DNA from: Agrocybe praecox
Lineage: Eukaryota > Basidiomycota > Agaricomycetes > Agaricales > Agrocybaceae
DNA length: 64,000 nucleotides
NCBI GenBank assembly: GCA_964017145.1
Contig: OZ024849.1
Coordinates: 682,001-746,000, forward strand
Direction of reading: 5' to 3'
Part shown: positions 10,945-22,374 of the stretch, in pieces
Layout: every line of letters begins with the position of its first letter
Numbering within the stretch: the first letter of the stretch is position 1
Made by a program: the position numbers and the translations under genes
Notes under the pieces: model-generated
Databases searched by the model: none
Told to the model about the DNA's origin: nothing
Seen by the model: only the letters and a program-made list of their open reading frames with translations

Positions 10945-12650
10945 AGAGGGACGCAAAAATTAGACAGTACTCAGTTGAGATCTTCTAAAATTACTATCAT
11001 GTAGCTCCACGCTCTTAGATAGCACGGGTTTCCGCCTCTCCGTGCAAAGGATTTTGCCCCAAAGATTTACAGGTAAGAAGCAGAGTAAGCGTAAGTTTGA
11101 ATAGGTAGTGCATCTTACTCTCTGAAGTTAGAAAGGACTTGAAAGGACGACATTAAATTTGCAACTAGATGAAATCCCATCAATACTACTATGCCCGTCG
11201 ACCTGGTGAGGTGAGATCCTGGTACTACTATTTCTTAACACGTCCAGATAGTGCGATAGCATAGTCAAAGATTGGAAGTGATGCGGAAGAGCGGACAGCC
11301 GACTCCAAAATGAGCCAGAGACAAACCACCATTTTTAAGCGCTTCCCAGCGCTTACAATGGATCGATGGGACATACGTCTATTTATGACCTTGAAAATTC
11401 TCAAGTCACCCTTAAATAAGCACCCCCGTGCGAAATCTTTGCTTTGCCGATCCCAGAGGTCAGCTCAATTGCACGTACATATTACTCATTACTTCAATGT
11501 TTAATGCAGTTCAAGTAAGTCCACAGGGTCCGTGTCAGCGACTGGTCCATTATTCTAACAGTAAAATATCAGAGTCTCTGGTCAATTGGCAATCTTTGTA
11601 AGCCTACTAATAGATAACCTCAATTCCATTCCAAGGAAGACAAGATGCATGGAGGTGCCAACACGGCTCTAGTCATTAGGGTGGGTTTGTCTATGGCTAA
11701 ATATGTCACGGAACCCTTCCATGGACCCAGGATGGACTCTTTTGTGCAATGGTCGTTCTATTTCTTACACATTGCATCAAGCTATTTGGGTACGGACTCA
11801 TAAGTATCCATGTATTATATCAATTTGCCTTATCACACAGTCAATCTTCACAACTTGTCAGCTTATCAGTAGAAGGATATACCAATAACAATGACTTTAG
11901 ATCGATGGGAGATGAACTTTGAGCGTAGCAACATAAAAAAGAGGGCGTTCAAAGACGCATATTCGCACACGTTTAGGCAGGCCAGAAACGTGCGTCAATT
12001 TTGGGGTGCAGCGGGCTCAAATAGCTTGATTATAACCAAGTCGCACGGAGTCTAATTATTCATTAGTACAAATAAATCTCCATGCTATACGCCCAATGTG
12101 GGAACGCCAGCATGCAGGTCAAGAGTATCATATGATTATCGTATCCGCCAATAGGACTGTTATATGCCCAGGTTAGCTGCATATAAATAATGAGTGTTTT
12201 CACTCTCTGATTGGACTTATTTATCATGAAGGGATACTCGTTTAAAGTGGGCCATTGTTTTCAATGCATGGCATATACGTAGTCCAAATAAATTTCCAAT
12301 AAATTTCTTTATCTTTTCAATGTTTTCATTCATTTTATTTTATTTTCTATAACATATAAATGAAGTCATATATCTTACCTATATTTAAACATCTAAATAA
12401 TGTCGGGAAAAATCCTATCAGAGATTGAGTACTCAGTAAACTCGTCGAAACTGTGAAATCCGTTGTGGCTGTGACAGGGCTTCCAAAACGGGTACATGAC
12501 ATTATATAATCCGGGCGCAGGTGGCCGGGCGTTTAAGACGGCCCGACAGTCTATCTAAAAACGGTTCTAAAAACTCGGAGGGGTCAAGCAATTGCCAATA
12601 AGTATCCTCCTAACGTAGGACTCGTAACATCGCTCCATTCTTTTACCAAC
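10945..12650. other. Gene-poor stretch
   Basis: AT-rich, with only short unrelated ORFs on the plus strand (11310, 11703) that match nothing I know and have no convincing splice partners. No RNA gene or transposon was recognised. Confidence 0.45.
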
Positions 12651-12656
12651 ACCATC

Positions 12657-13492
12657 ATGGCCAATCTCATTCGCTCTGCAAAATCTGATACTGACTGGAC
12701 TCTCAACGAACTAGATTGCTATAATATCCATCTCGAGCGCAAGGAAGCCCTGGAGTTCTTTGGGGTTCCAGTTCTCCCAGAGCCTACAGTTGAGCCAGAG
12801 CTTCTCCACCACCTCGAATCCCGCGACATGCAGCAGGACCGAAACGCCGAACTCATCAGTTTGCTGGACTTGGCTATGCTCCGAGCCAGCTCAGGTGAAT
12901 CTGCCGTTGTCGACTTTGCCGTGGAACTCTTCAACCGGTTATGTTCATCGATATCGGGTGGCGCGTACTCGAAAGGATTCGTCCCTACTCATATGCGGGG
13001 AATGGACACACGCGAAGACAGATGTCTGCATCGTAGACCGGGGCCAACAAAATGATATTCTCCTTCTTGTCCAGGAAGATAAGCGTCTCGAGGACAGTCA
13101 GCCTCACGACCCTGATGCCCAGCTGGTTGCTGAAGCTTTGGCGGCGTTTACGGACAATAATTCCAGTAGGCAGAACTCTGGCCTCCCTCCACTTGAGTCG
13201 AAGGCCAGCATCCCTATCCCTATTGAATGTCGGTGAGACTCACTCGTTTCCCAGATCATGCCGGGAATCGTTATGGCTGGGACTGCACCTATGTTCTTTC
13301 AAATTCCTGTCTCCCCAAGAACTCATAGTTCATGTTCGGCATGGAACGTACCCCCCAACCCCCACCATTGCCACCTATTGCGTTCCCCCTCTGGCGCCCT
13401 CAGCTCGCCGCAGCGATGGTATGAAACCTTTGAACAACGGACGGCAGATATTGAGCTGTTACGAGGCCTTCAAGACTGTCGTTGGTATTTGA
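12657..13492 (+). pseudogene. Frameshifted conserved Agaricomycete protein
   Basis: The first frame starts MANLIRSAKSDTDWTLNEL, followed by YNIHLE and EFFGVPVLPEP. The homology then moves to another frame at about 12940 (RVARTRKDSSLLICGEWTHA, then KTDVCIVDRG and DILLLVQEDKR), with no room for an intron. A small intron with GT..AG ends lies near 13231-13254. A further frame change near 13320 separates GTAPMFFQIPVSP from GTYPPTPTIATYC and GMKPLNN...CYEAFKTVVGI. Joined together, these pieces resemble a conserved protein family of unknown function common in mushroom-forming fungi. Two unexplained frame changes suggest a recent pseudogene, although assembly errors could produce the same picture. 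Confidence 0.65.
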
Positions 13493-13956
13493 ACGGTTTA
13501 TTGTTGTTCACTGCTGTTTGGCAAAGGCTTTTCGAGGATCATCGACAACGCTCCACTCGGAATAGAACTCGAGAGAAATCACCTTTCGATTAATTATAGT
13601 TTTTTGTCGATAACGCGAATGAAGCTCATGGAGAGAATAGATAACGCGCCAATCCCATGCGTTGCCGATGCACGTTTACGTGAATGCGGTCACTTTTTAG
13701 GTGAAGTGAACATGAAAGATCAGTGATTAGTTTGTGCGTTTGGTGGGTTCCTTGATGCGTTTCTATGACATGGTGTTGGTGTTCCTTGTGCTACGCTTTG
13801 TGTTATTTTAGGATTCATTTTCGGTCTAGCTGTTAATCGTGATAACCTTTCGAAGCTTAGGTAGGCTGAGGGATATAAATTGAGGTTGTGTGGCGATCTT
13901 TCTGTTTCTTTCCTTTTCGTAGGCTATTCGCTACCGGAGTATAGGTGATCTTTACG

Positions 13957-15077
13957 ATGAGATTCTCGATCCTTGTCGTCTTGAGCGTTGTTCCATTGGC
14001 TTTTTCCTCTCCTCTTCGTCGGACGCTTCCTACGCCTGTGGATGCGGCGACTGCGCGGCAGATGCTTACTGAGCGTTAGTCCTTTAACTTGAACTTCGTC
14101 CTCGATAATCATTACTCAAGGTTTATCCGACATTCTTCGTATAGTCGTCGTGGCAGTCGATTCTAACGATCCTCCCTATGCACGCACGTTGTTCAAGACG
14201 TGGGATATTAGTTAGTACACTTCTGCATTGATCTTCACAGAGAACCTCCTGATAAATCGGGTGGGTGTTCGATTGTGCAGTTTCTGGAACCTGTGATACC
14301 AGAGAAAGTACGTACTTTATTCATCGATGCATTGGTTCTTCTGTATTTTCAACTGATACTGGATATTAATGCAGCCGTCTTGAAGCGCGATGGTACGAAT
14401 GTGGTGACGAACACTGCATGTGCGTCGGTGTCTGGGAATTGGGTCTCTCCTTATGACGGTGTACCTACTACTCTCGAGAGCGACTTGGATATTGTGAGTG
14501 ATATATAATCGAGATATAAGATAGGGTAATTTGTTACTAAAGGGCGAGGATTTAGGATCATCTTGTTCCTTTGAAAGAGGTGCGTTGATAAGAGTTGATT
14601 CTATTATCGTATACGGGACGAATTATATTGGTATGACCTAGGCCTGGCTATCCGGTGCTCGGGATTGGACCCCTGCACAGAGGGAGGCATTTGCGAATGA
14701 TCTCACTCGCCCTCAGCTTGTTGCTATTACAGACAAGTACGTCCTATTTACATTCCTTAATACTTGTGTCTTATTTTTTATATTCCATAGCCTAAACGAG
14801 TCGAAGGGTACGTCTGTTCTTTTAAATGCAATACTTACAATAACTGATCGATCGCTTACCGTTTGAACAGGAGACAGAGGTCTATTTTTATTTCCACCGC
14901 TATACTTCATATCCCGAAACTAACGTTCGACCCACAGATGTGGCGCATTTCCTTCCCCCTTTGGCGAGTTACGTGTGCACCTACGTCCAAGCATGGGTGA
15001 CGGTGAAGCACTTCTATTCGCTGACTATCGATACCGCGGAACAAGCAGCGTTGGTTACTCAGTTGGCCAACTGCTGA
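13957..15077 (+). CDS. Secreted HNH-type nuclease (DUF1524-like), 226 aa
   Basis: Nine exons assemble into one frame: 13957-14074, 14121-14210, 14243-14311, 14375-14493, 14556-14579, 14642-14736, 14791-14807, 14871-14879, 14938-15077. The N-terminus is a signal peptide (MRFSILVVLSVVPLAFS). The core carries an S-x-YDG region, then DHLVPLKEAWLSGARDWT, then FANDL and NLNESKGD. These are the Asp-His, Asn and Lys/Asp landmarks of the DUF1524/GmrSD-C-type HNH nuclease fold, seen in secreted fungal proteins. The tail ends LANC. Likely role: extracellular nucleic-acid cleavage for nutrient release or competition; substrate unknown. Three exons of 24, 17 and 9 nt are unusual. Some splice sites are less certain because alternatives lie nearby (for example the phase choice at 14243 and 14311). 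Confidence 0.75.
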
Positions 15078-15330
15078 AGAGAACCAACAGAAGCAGATAT
15101 GGTTAAAGAACGATCAAATGTCCAGTGGAATATGTACATATATGAATGTTCAATGAATGAACATTGCGTCGATTGTAAATGATATCATATTGCTGTTTAC
15201 TCGTCAGGCCCAAAGTTATGATTCTTTAAAGGGTAATTAATTCCATTTTCGGTATGTGCGCGATTCGCTGAGGTGGAGGCTGAGCTCTGAGCCGCTGGAC
15301 GTGATGGTACCCCAATGTACGTAAAGCACC

Positions 15331-15428
15331 ACACCGATGGTGAAATGGTTATCATGCTTGCCTTCCAGTACAATCGTTGGACGACTACTTTACAGCAAGC
15401 GGTAGGGGTTCGATTCCCCTTCGGTGTA
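15331..15428 (+). tRNA. tRNA-Gly(UCC), intron-containing, copy 1
   Basis: The acceptor stem ACACCGA pairs with TCGGTGT at 15421-15427. The anticodon stem CTTGC/GCAAG encloses loop CTTCCA with anticodon TCC at 15364-15366. A 26-nt intron (15368-15393) starts one base 3' of the anticodon, the canonical position 37/38. The T-arm reads AGGGGTTCGATTCCCCT. A T6 run at 15441-15446 is the likely Pol III terminator. The first pair is A1-T72 instead of the usual G1-C72. Confidence 0.9.
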
Positions 15429-15516
15429 CATGCGATGATATTTTTTGTCGTGGCCTGTATTCAAAGTAATATTCTTTTGCGCAGTCAACTGCGACCCAGG
15501 GACACGGCATGACATC

Positions 15517-15615
15517 ACACCGATGGTGAAATGGTTATCATGCTTGCCTTCCAGTATTACAGTGATCTGCTATTACCTACAGCAAGCGGTAGGGGTTCGA
15601 TTCCCCTTCGGTGTA
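15517..15615 (+). tRNA. tRNA-Gly(UCC), intron-containing, copy 2
   Basis: Mature sequence identical to copy 1. The anticodon TCC is at 15550-15552. The intron (15554-15580) is 27 nt and differs in sequence from copies 1 and 3. TTTT follows shortly downstream. Confidence 0.9.
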
Positions 15616-15717
15616 AACTCGGATACATTTTGATCCTTGGACAGATTCTTGATCTTCATTCACGATGGTCTCAATGCGTCCCCGACGGAATTCCTACTGG
15701 CCCGCGCGTCTTTGACT

Positions 15718-15815
15718 ACACCGATGGTGAAATGGTTATCATGCTTGCCTTCCAGCACAGTCGTTGAACTATTACTCCACAGCAAGCGGTAGGGGTTCGA
15801 TTCCCCTTCGGTGTA
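15718..15815 (+). tRNA. tRNA-Gly(UCC), intron-containing, copy 3
   Basis: Mature sequence identical to the other two. The anticodon TCC is at 15751-15753. The 26-nt intron (15755-15780) resembles that of copy 1. TTTTGTTTTT follows the gene as terminator. Confidence 0.9.
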
Positions 15816-16083
15816 TTCATTTTGTTTTTCCGTCGCATTTGTGCCCTATTTTGTATCATACAGAGCATTTGGCTTTTTATTCGAGTAGAATTGTGATGTT
15901 TAACATGCATTTACAGCGTTTTGTTTGATCTTATGTTTTTTTTTGTTTTGTATAGTTGTCATCCCAAATTAGCCGAAGCTCCTTTCCCCCAGATTCTACG
16001 TGGGATATATTTGTCAGCAGCCACATACTAAAGTGACACTGAGGGGGGAGTTGCAGCATAACATCCCTTTCTGCACAACGTGA

Positions 16084-19000
16084 ATGGTTCCTGTTCCTAT
16101 ATCTGCGCGTAATTCCCATTCCTCGCGTTTGTTGTACCTTTTATTCTCCCTAGCTAGCCAATATGTTCACCGCATCTCTCCCAACAATGCTGGCACACTC
16201 ACCGACTCCTCCAGCCCGATTCTCGTCAAGCGAGCCAGCGAATTCAAACCCAAGGATGCCAAGTCTATCGTCTTCGCCATTCTCATACCCGTTCTTGTTC
16301 TCTCATCGGGTCTGTTTGCCGGTTTGACATTAGGATACATGAGTCTCGATGAGACTCAGCTCAACGTACTCAGCATTAGCGGTACTCCGTACGTCATCCA
16401 CTCGTTCTCGTTGCCGTCGTCTACTGACCAGCTTGCACCATATCCAGTGATCAAAGGAAGTACGCCAACAAGATCATGCCGATTCGCAAGAACGGCCATT
16501 TACTCCTCGTCACGCTCCTGTTGGCAAACATGATAGTCAACGAATCTCTGCCCGTCATTGCAGATCCTATTCTTGGAGGAGGCGTGGAAAGTGTGGTAGT
16601 ATCCACTGTCTTAATCGTGATGTGAGAGGCTTCTTTCTATTCTATCATGTACTCTGGGCTAGTTATTTGCGCTACGTGGGTCGACCAGTGTCAAGCCGGA
16701 CTTTAGAGCGCGAGGCTATGTAATTGCCTCGCGCGCTAATTGCTTTCCTGTGCTAGTGAATATGCATGACGTCACTCGCCTCCTCGCATTCTTGGCCAGG
16801 GTCCCAAGAGGTTGTATGTCGTGCCAAGTCATTATATGTCTTGGATTCCCCCTTGTCGTACTTTGCCAGCGCATCCAAACCATGAACCTAACCGTTTTGC
16901 TAAAGATTCGCCGAAATCATCCCGCAATCCCTTTTCACTCGCCATGGATTGTATCTGGGAGCAAAGATGGCTGGATTCACGAAATATCTCATTTACTTCA
17001 TGGTGCGTCTTGTTTAGTTGAAATGGACATACTGTTAACCACTGTCGCATATAGGGCGTCATTGCATGGCCAGTTGCGAAGCTGCTAGAGTTTGTTTTAG
17101 GATCCCACCATGGTATCATATATAGACGAGCTGGTCAGTCATTTCTCAAGCTTTTCGAAAGCATATACTCATATTACTTCTGCAGAGCTTAAAGAGCTTA
17201 TTGCCATGCACGACACACGTGGAACTCACGGAGGTGATCTCAAGACCGACACAGTTACCATTATCGGCGCCACCCTCGACCTGCAGGAGAAAGTCGTCAG
17301 GCAGGTAAGATAGCCATTTCACGATAAGATTTCTGTGCATATATTTATCGATTTCAATAGGCCATGACTCCGATTAAAGATGTTTTCATGTTATCGATTG
17401 ACTCCAAGCTTGATTACAATTTGTTGAAGAAGATATGCCAGACTGGACACAGTCGTGTTCCGGTGTATGAGGAAGTTGATGTACCTGCTTCGGTTGTGGC
17501 TAATCTTGACCTTACCGGAGTGGATGGTACCAACCCACCGGAGGACAAGGAGAAGCAGAGAACCAGGAAGGTCAAGAAGATTATCGGAATTTTGCTCGTC
17601 AAGCAATGTGTCCTGCTAGATCCAAAGGGTGAGTTGTTTCATCTCGAATATATCAGATGATGGCTAATGATTTATGTTACCACCAGAGGCCACCCCACTG
17701 CGCAAGATTCCGCTCAACAAGGTTCCTTTCGTACCCAATGACGAACCTCTGCTCGGCATCCTTGATAAATTCCAGGAAGGGAGAAGTCATATGGCAATCG
17801 TCAGCCGCTTCAGTGCTGAAAAGGTGGAAAAGGCGGCCTCGGTGAAGAAAGCTGTCAAACATGGCCTTACGCACAAGCTTCGGAAACGTGTCGGGATGGA
17901 GTCATCCGATTCTGAATCAGAATCTAGCGGAGACGAGGAGAAAGGCAAAGGGTTCAACAAGAAGCGACGTCGCTTTATCGATGGTCTGAAGAGGAAGAAC
18001 TCGGACGAAGATACTGTCGGTGGTGGATCAACCATCAAAGAGAAAGATGAACCCAAAGAGGACAATCTCCCGATAATTTTCCAAGGTGCAAGTCCTTACG
18101 ATATCGAAACCATCGGTGCTGCAGATAAAGAGAATTACGATGCAGAAACTGAAGGAGAGGTACTCAAGGAAAAGGATGTCGCCAAGGGTTCTGAAAAACG
18201 GGGCGAGGAAGCTCGCAAGAAGGACGAAGGCAGGCGACGAGGTTTCCAGCTACCCAAGCTTGCTAGCGGGATGACATCGATGTCGATGATGGAACAGAGC
18301 ATGCCTGCTGATGCTGTATTGGCAAAGTCGGGAGCTACTGAGGTACGTTGTATCGACCGATAATCCACTTTTACTATTGTTGACCAGGCTTTGGTAGTTT
18401 TTGCAAAGTTTTGATCCTGCCGTTATGCCTATCGGAATCATTACTCTTGAAGATGTCCTCGAAGGTACGTCATCGCCGTAAATAGATGCCTTTTCGGACC
18501 CTGATAACATTAAATATTTCTTTAGAACTTATTGGAGAAGAAATTTACGATGAGTTCGACACTCAAGGTGCACATGGTGATCCATATGAGGTTCCTCCTC
18601 CAAACGTGATCGCGCATGATTTCGGTGCTACCAGTATACCAGCTACTCCTCAAGGTTCTGAAGCCAAGAGTCGACCTTCGTCTATGCACCGTTTCTTGAC
18701 GACAGTCACTGGAGGAGGGATGAGTCATGACTCTGGCCCGACAAAGATTCCTCAGCCACAAGCAGCTGTTGCTCCCAAGGGATTTTTCCGAACGAGAAGT
18801 GCGCCCCCTGAACGGGATGCGAATGAAGCTGTTGTTTCTACTGGCAAGACCGTCCGAATTGATGATAGGCCCAAGGAAGCCCAAGCTGCTAGTTCGCCCC
18901 CTATACACATGCCCAAACCGGTCAGGAGCATAGGGCGTAGTCCTCCTTCCATCATCTTGGAACAACATAGCAGTGCCTCGTCTTCAGATTCTGGAGTAGG

Positions 19001-19754
19001 AACATCTTTGTTACCTATGACGTCTGCGGTGGCGGCAGCTCTAAATGCGCCTTCGCTCGGTGCGGATGGGAAGAGCAAGACGCTCCCTGCTACGTCGTCG
19101 TCGATATCGTATCCCTCGAGTCCGGTCGTACAGCCAGGAGTTACCCCAATAGTCACAGCAGCGTCTACGCCTGCCCACCCGGTCACGGCCCCGCTTCCAG
19201 CTGTTCAATCTCATAAACAAGATAAAGCCCCATCGCGTAGTACTTCACCTGCTTTGCCGTTGGAGGCGATTTTGTTGGATCGCAAACGAAGGCTCGCGGC
19301 TGCGCATGGACAAACTCCGGGCGCAGTGCTCCTTGGATTGAACTCACCTTCGTCTTCCATGGCTGGAGGTGCTCCTGCTGTTGTTGCACCTAGTCCTGCA
19401 CCTAGCTTGAGTACGAATACATCCTATAGTCATGGAAAAGATGGCGCAGTGGTCGGTGGTGCTGGTGGTGTTGGTGTAGGAGGAGGCACATCGAATACCT
19501 TGTCGGTACCTTCGCCCCTTGGAGCGCCTGCGATGAATGTTCCTTCGATATCAAAATCGACAGCAGCGAGCAGTGCGAGCGGCCCAAGTGTGAAAGGAAC
19601 GAGATTTAAGAGTAGTCCGTTGGGAGGGTTCGATAGGTCGGGTGTGGTGGTTGCTGAGCAGGTGAATGCTGCGTATAGCAAGGATGGTGGTGGTGGTGTA
19701 GGAGAACAGGAGCAAGAACAAATTGGAGTTATCATTCCTCGTGAAGAGATGTGA
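16084..19754 (+). CDS. CNNM/Mam3-type CBS-pair membrane protein, 997 aa
   Basis: Nine exons (16084-16388, 16448-16621, 16906-17002, 17055-17133, 17186-17304, 17361-17628, 17687-18342, 18398-18464, 18526-19754) give one frame of 998 codons. The N-terminal DUF21/CNNM transmembrane domain shows FAILIPVLVLSSGLFAGLTL, GYMSLDETQLNVLSISG, KNGHLLLVTLLLANMIVNES, and FAEIIPQSLFTRHG. The linked CBS pair follows: MTPIKDVFMLS, GHSRVPVYEE, an insertion, then GRSHMAIVSRFS, a long acidic/basic insertion, and MPIGIITLEDVLEELIGEEI. The tail is long, Ser/Pro/Gly-rich and probably disordered. Relatives (yeast Mam3, animal CNNM) sit in vacuolar or plasma membranes and affect metal or magnesium handling; the transported ion here is not known. 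The second intron is unusually long (285 nt) and carries a hairpin. Confidence 0.92.
16707..16737. repeat. GC-rich hairpin inside CNNM intron 2
   Basis: AGCGCGAGGC and GCCTCGCGCGCT pair imperfectly (2-nt bulge) around a 9-nt loop. It lies in the 285-nt second intron of the CNNM-type gene, about five times longer than the other introns. Confidence 0.5.
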
Positions 19755-20369
19755 ATGCGACCATGAGGCCCCCCCAACAGGGCGTCTTTGTTGATCCGGA
19801 TGAGGTCAAGACCAAGGATAGTGTGTGGAGGAAATGCCAAGTTTTGAGACTTGCGATGGAATGGATCTCGACACGGGCGAGAATACAAATTCATTCGCCA
19901 GTGGCCCAATAATTGACTATATTGACTATTTTAATCCTTTTTTTGACGAGATTGATAACGTTGTTGTTTTCTTCTTTTTACTTTTCGTTCTTCAATTCGT
20001 GTATTTCATACGACGTCCTCTTCGACGATTACTAGTTACTTCTTGCTCGCAGTGTCCTTCAAAATGTGAATGTAGTACTATTGACTGACTGCTCATGTTA
20101 CTACGTTACTTGATGTAAGAATAGTTTACTATAGGATGGTGTTTTAACTAGCGTTACTGTATGCGTAGTACTATTGGAACGAAAGAATATTTTTGTCGTG
20201 AATTTGTGCTATGAGGACTCAGGAGTTCGCCCGCACTTTTGTATTGAATTCGTGCCTTGACTGACTTGGATAAACTTAGATTAGCACTAAGTAGTGCATA
20301 AAGCACGTGATTGTTTTTTCTTGATTGCCATTGCTAACGACGGTCGACCGTGACGACGACGACGACGAT

Positions 20370-21954
20370 ATGCTACCTGAAGGATTACTCTGCCTCTTGA
20401 GCGCATCTCTTGCTTTTGCGCAAAGTAGAACCAGTCTTCCTATCAACAAGATAACATCCTTAAATACACTGCGACTTCCTCTATCGCCTTCTTTTTCGAT
20501 ACCTAAACAAGATTCGACGCCCTTGGCGGTCAGCGTCGCCCTCTGCTCAAGCGCATCGCCAATTCCACGCTTCTTTGTCTCAAATATTAGCAATTGGGAC
20601 TCCCAAGATGATCCAGGACCTTCAAATCTGAATGGTGGCATAGAAATTCAGCTGACCGATGGGCAAGGAAATTGGACTGGGCTCTTTCCAGACGGCGGAA
20701 TCCTTGCGGTAGACAAGAATGGGGCGGGCGCAGTGGATTTCGAAATTGGAGTCTCTGATGATAGTATGTGCCACACTTTATGGACTATGTTATCGAACTG
20801 ACGAATAGTAATTAGCACCGCTCCATGCAACTTTAAAAGACTTACCGTTGTTCGGCGACACTACCTCGAATCAAGCTTTACTATATTCTGCATCTTTCCT
20901 ATCAGTGGACATAACCCAACCTAGCTATCCGAATTATACCCTACCCGCAGCCAACCTATCGCAACCTCAACAACCTTCGTCGCCAAATTTCACGCTCATC
21001 TTATCTCGCACTGACACCTCGAAGAATACACCTAGAACAGGATGTTTCCTGTCGAATTCGTCCACTGTAAAAACAGGAGTTCTGTCATCACAATCTCTAT
21101 GGGCTAGGAACTCAGACTGGAGGTCTCAGTTTCTTATGGAGGGTCTCACGCCGTCGACCAACTACACGGCATATGTTCTTCAGGATAGTACAAAAGTCAG
21201 CGGCCCCATTTATTTTTCTACGAAATCTGGTTAGTTGGCGTATCTTTGCAATTTGTATGATCTCCCACTGAACTCTTTTTTTTCAGCGGCATTTACATGT
21301 CCGTTAGTCCATTCTCTTCCCTACTGCCCTTCTGTAGGATATGCAGTCCCGCTGCCATCTCCGCCGAACGCCGCCGCGTATGACAGCAAAAACCTCCCCG
21401 ACTCAATAAGCACCCCATTAATCTCGTACCTGGCGAACTTCACGACGGTGCTCACGACTTTTGCCTGTGGACGAGACTGGTATTCTCCTATTGTCGGCTG
21501 TAATGACTGCCAACGAGAATATAGGGCATGGCTTTGCTCTATCTCTTTCCCAAGATGTGGTGAACCAAGTCCCTTAAGTCCAGACGCATTTACGGCCGTA
21601 CCTGCCGCTCCTTCAGCTACAGGTATTGCTGCGTCTCTCTTCGGCTCAGGAGGATCATCACCACAGCAAGTTTTGTCAGCGCTGTTACCCCAAGAGACTA
21701 GAGATCCACCTCGAAACCCATTCTTCCCTGCTCCTACGACCTCGTACCGTCAGCTACTGCCGTGTATCGAACAATGTTATATCACGGATCGTTCTTGCCC
21801 TCCTTTCCTTGGTTTTAGATGCCCCTCCACTAGCTTCAATGCCGGAGCGAGCTACGGAGTTGGGTATATCGACAGTGCAGATGGAGATAAAGACAAAGGG
21901 CTGACCGGTGCCGCCCAAGACCGGTATGGTAATGTATGGTGTAATTTATTGTAA
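20370..21954 (+). CDS. MID1: Mid1-type stretch-activated calcium channel subunit, 491 aa
   Basis: Exons 20370-20763, 20816-21229 and 21287-21954 join cleanly. The start at 20370 places a signal peptide first (MLPEGLLCLLSASLAFAQS); an upstream in-frame ATG at 20325 would precede it with an acidic run and is less likely. Many N-glycosylation sequons lie in the ectodomain. The diagnostic cysteine-rich C-terminal region includes VLTTFACGRDW, GCNDCQREYRAWLC, FPRCGE and LPCIEQCYITDRSCPPFLGF. In yeast and other fungi Mid1 is an auxiliary subunit of the Cch1 calcium channel at the plasma membrane and supports calcium influx under mechanical, pheromone or ER stress. Cch1 is not in this window. Confidence 0.9.
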
Positions 21955-22374
21955 AAGATCAGTAGACATGCAGTTATACTCTGGATAATTTATATTTGTA
22001 ATTTAAGTGTATTATTTAGCGCGCTGAGGGACGGTGTTACAACAATTCCACAAATAATACAGACAGTATGAGATACCATCTATCTAAACGCTGCTTCCAA
22101 TTCGAGAGGACCTTAGTCTTTCGAACACATCGAAAAAGAGTTGGCTTTCCAGGATTGTATTTGTAGTGGTAAAAAATTCTTGCTAGTAGTCCTTTTGCAC
22201 GCTCATCAAAATTACATTTAGCCACCAATAACATCTTATTTAAAATTAGAAACAAGTCAAAATTATTTATAGTAGATGCTCTATTAATTACATGCCAAAA
22301 AGTATATGCAGAGAGGTTCTCAGACTGCTGCAAGAAGCAATTTGGAAAAATGTGGTGACCCCTCTTTTGATTGG

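Noticed and set aside
15315..15767. Three similar short plus-strand ORFs containing MVIMLAFQ
   Set aside because: They are translations of the tRNA-Gly repeats, not proteins.
18522..18968. Minus-strand ORFs opposite the CNNM-type gene tail (also 18752-19186 and 19430-19909)
   Set aside because: They mirror the low-complexity Ser/Pro/Gly tail of the sense protein, which is supported by splicing and domains.
20341..20370. GAC/GATGAC microsatellite as part of Mid1 N-terminus
   Set aside because: The upstream ATG at 20325 would put an acidic run before the signal peptide; the start at 20370 is more consistent with secretion.
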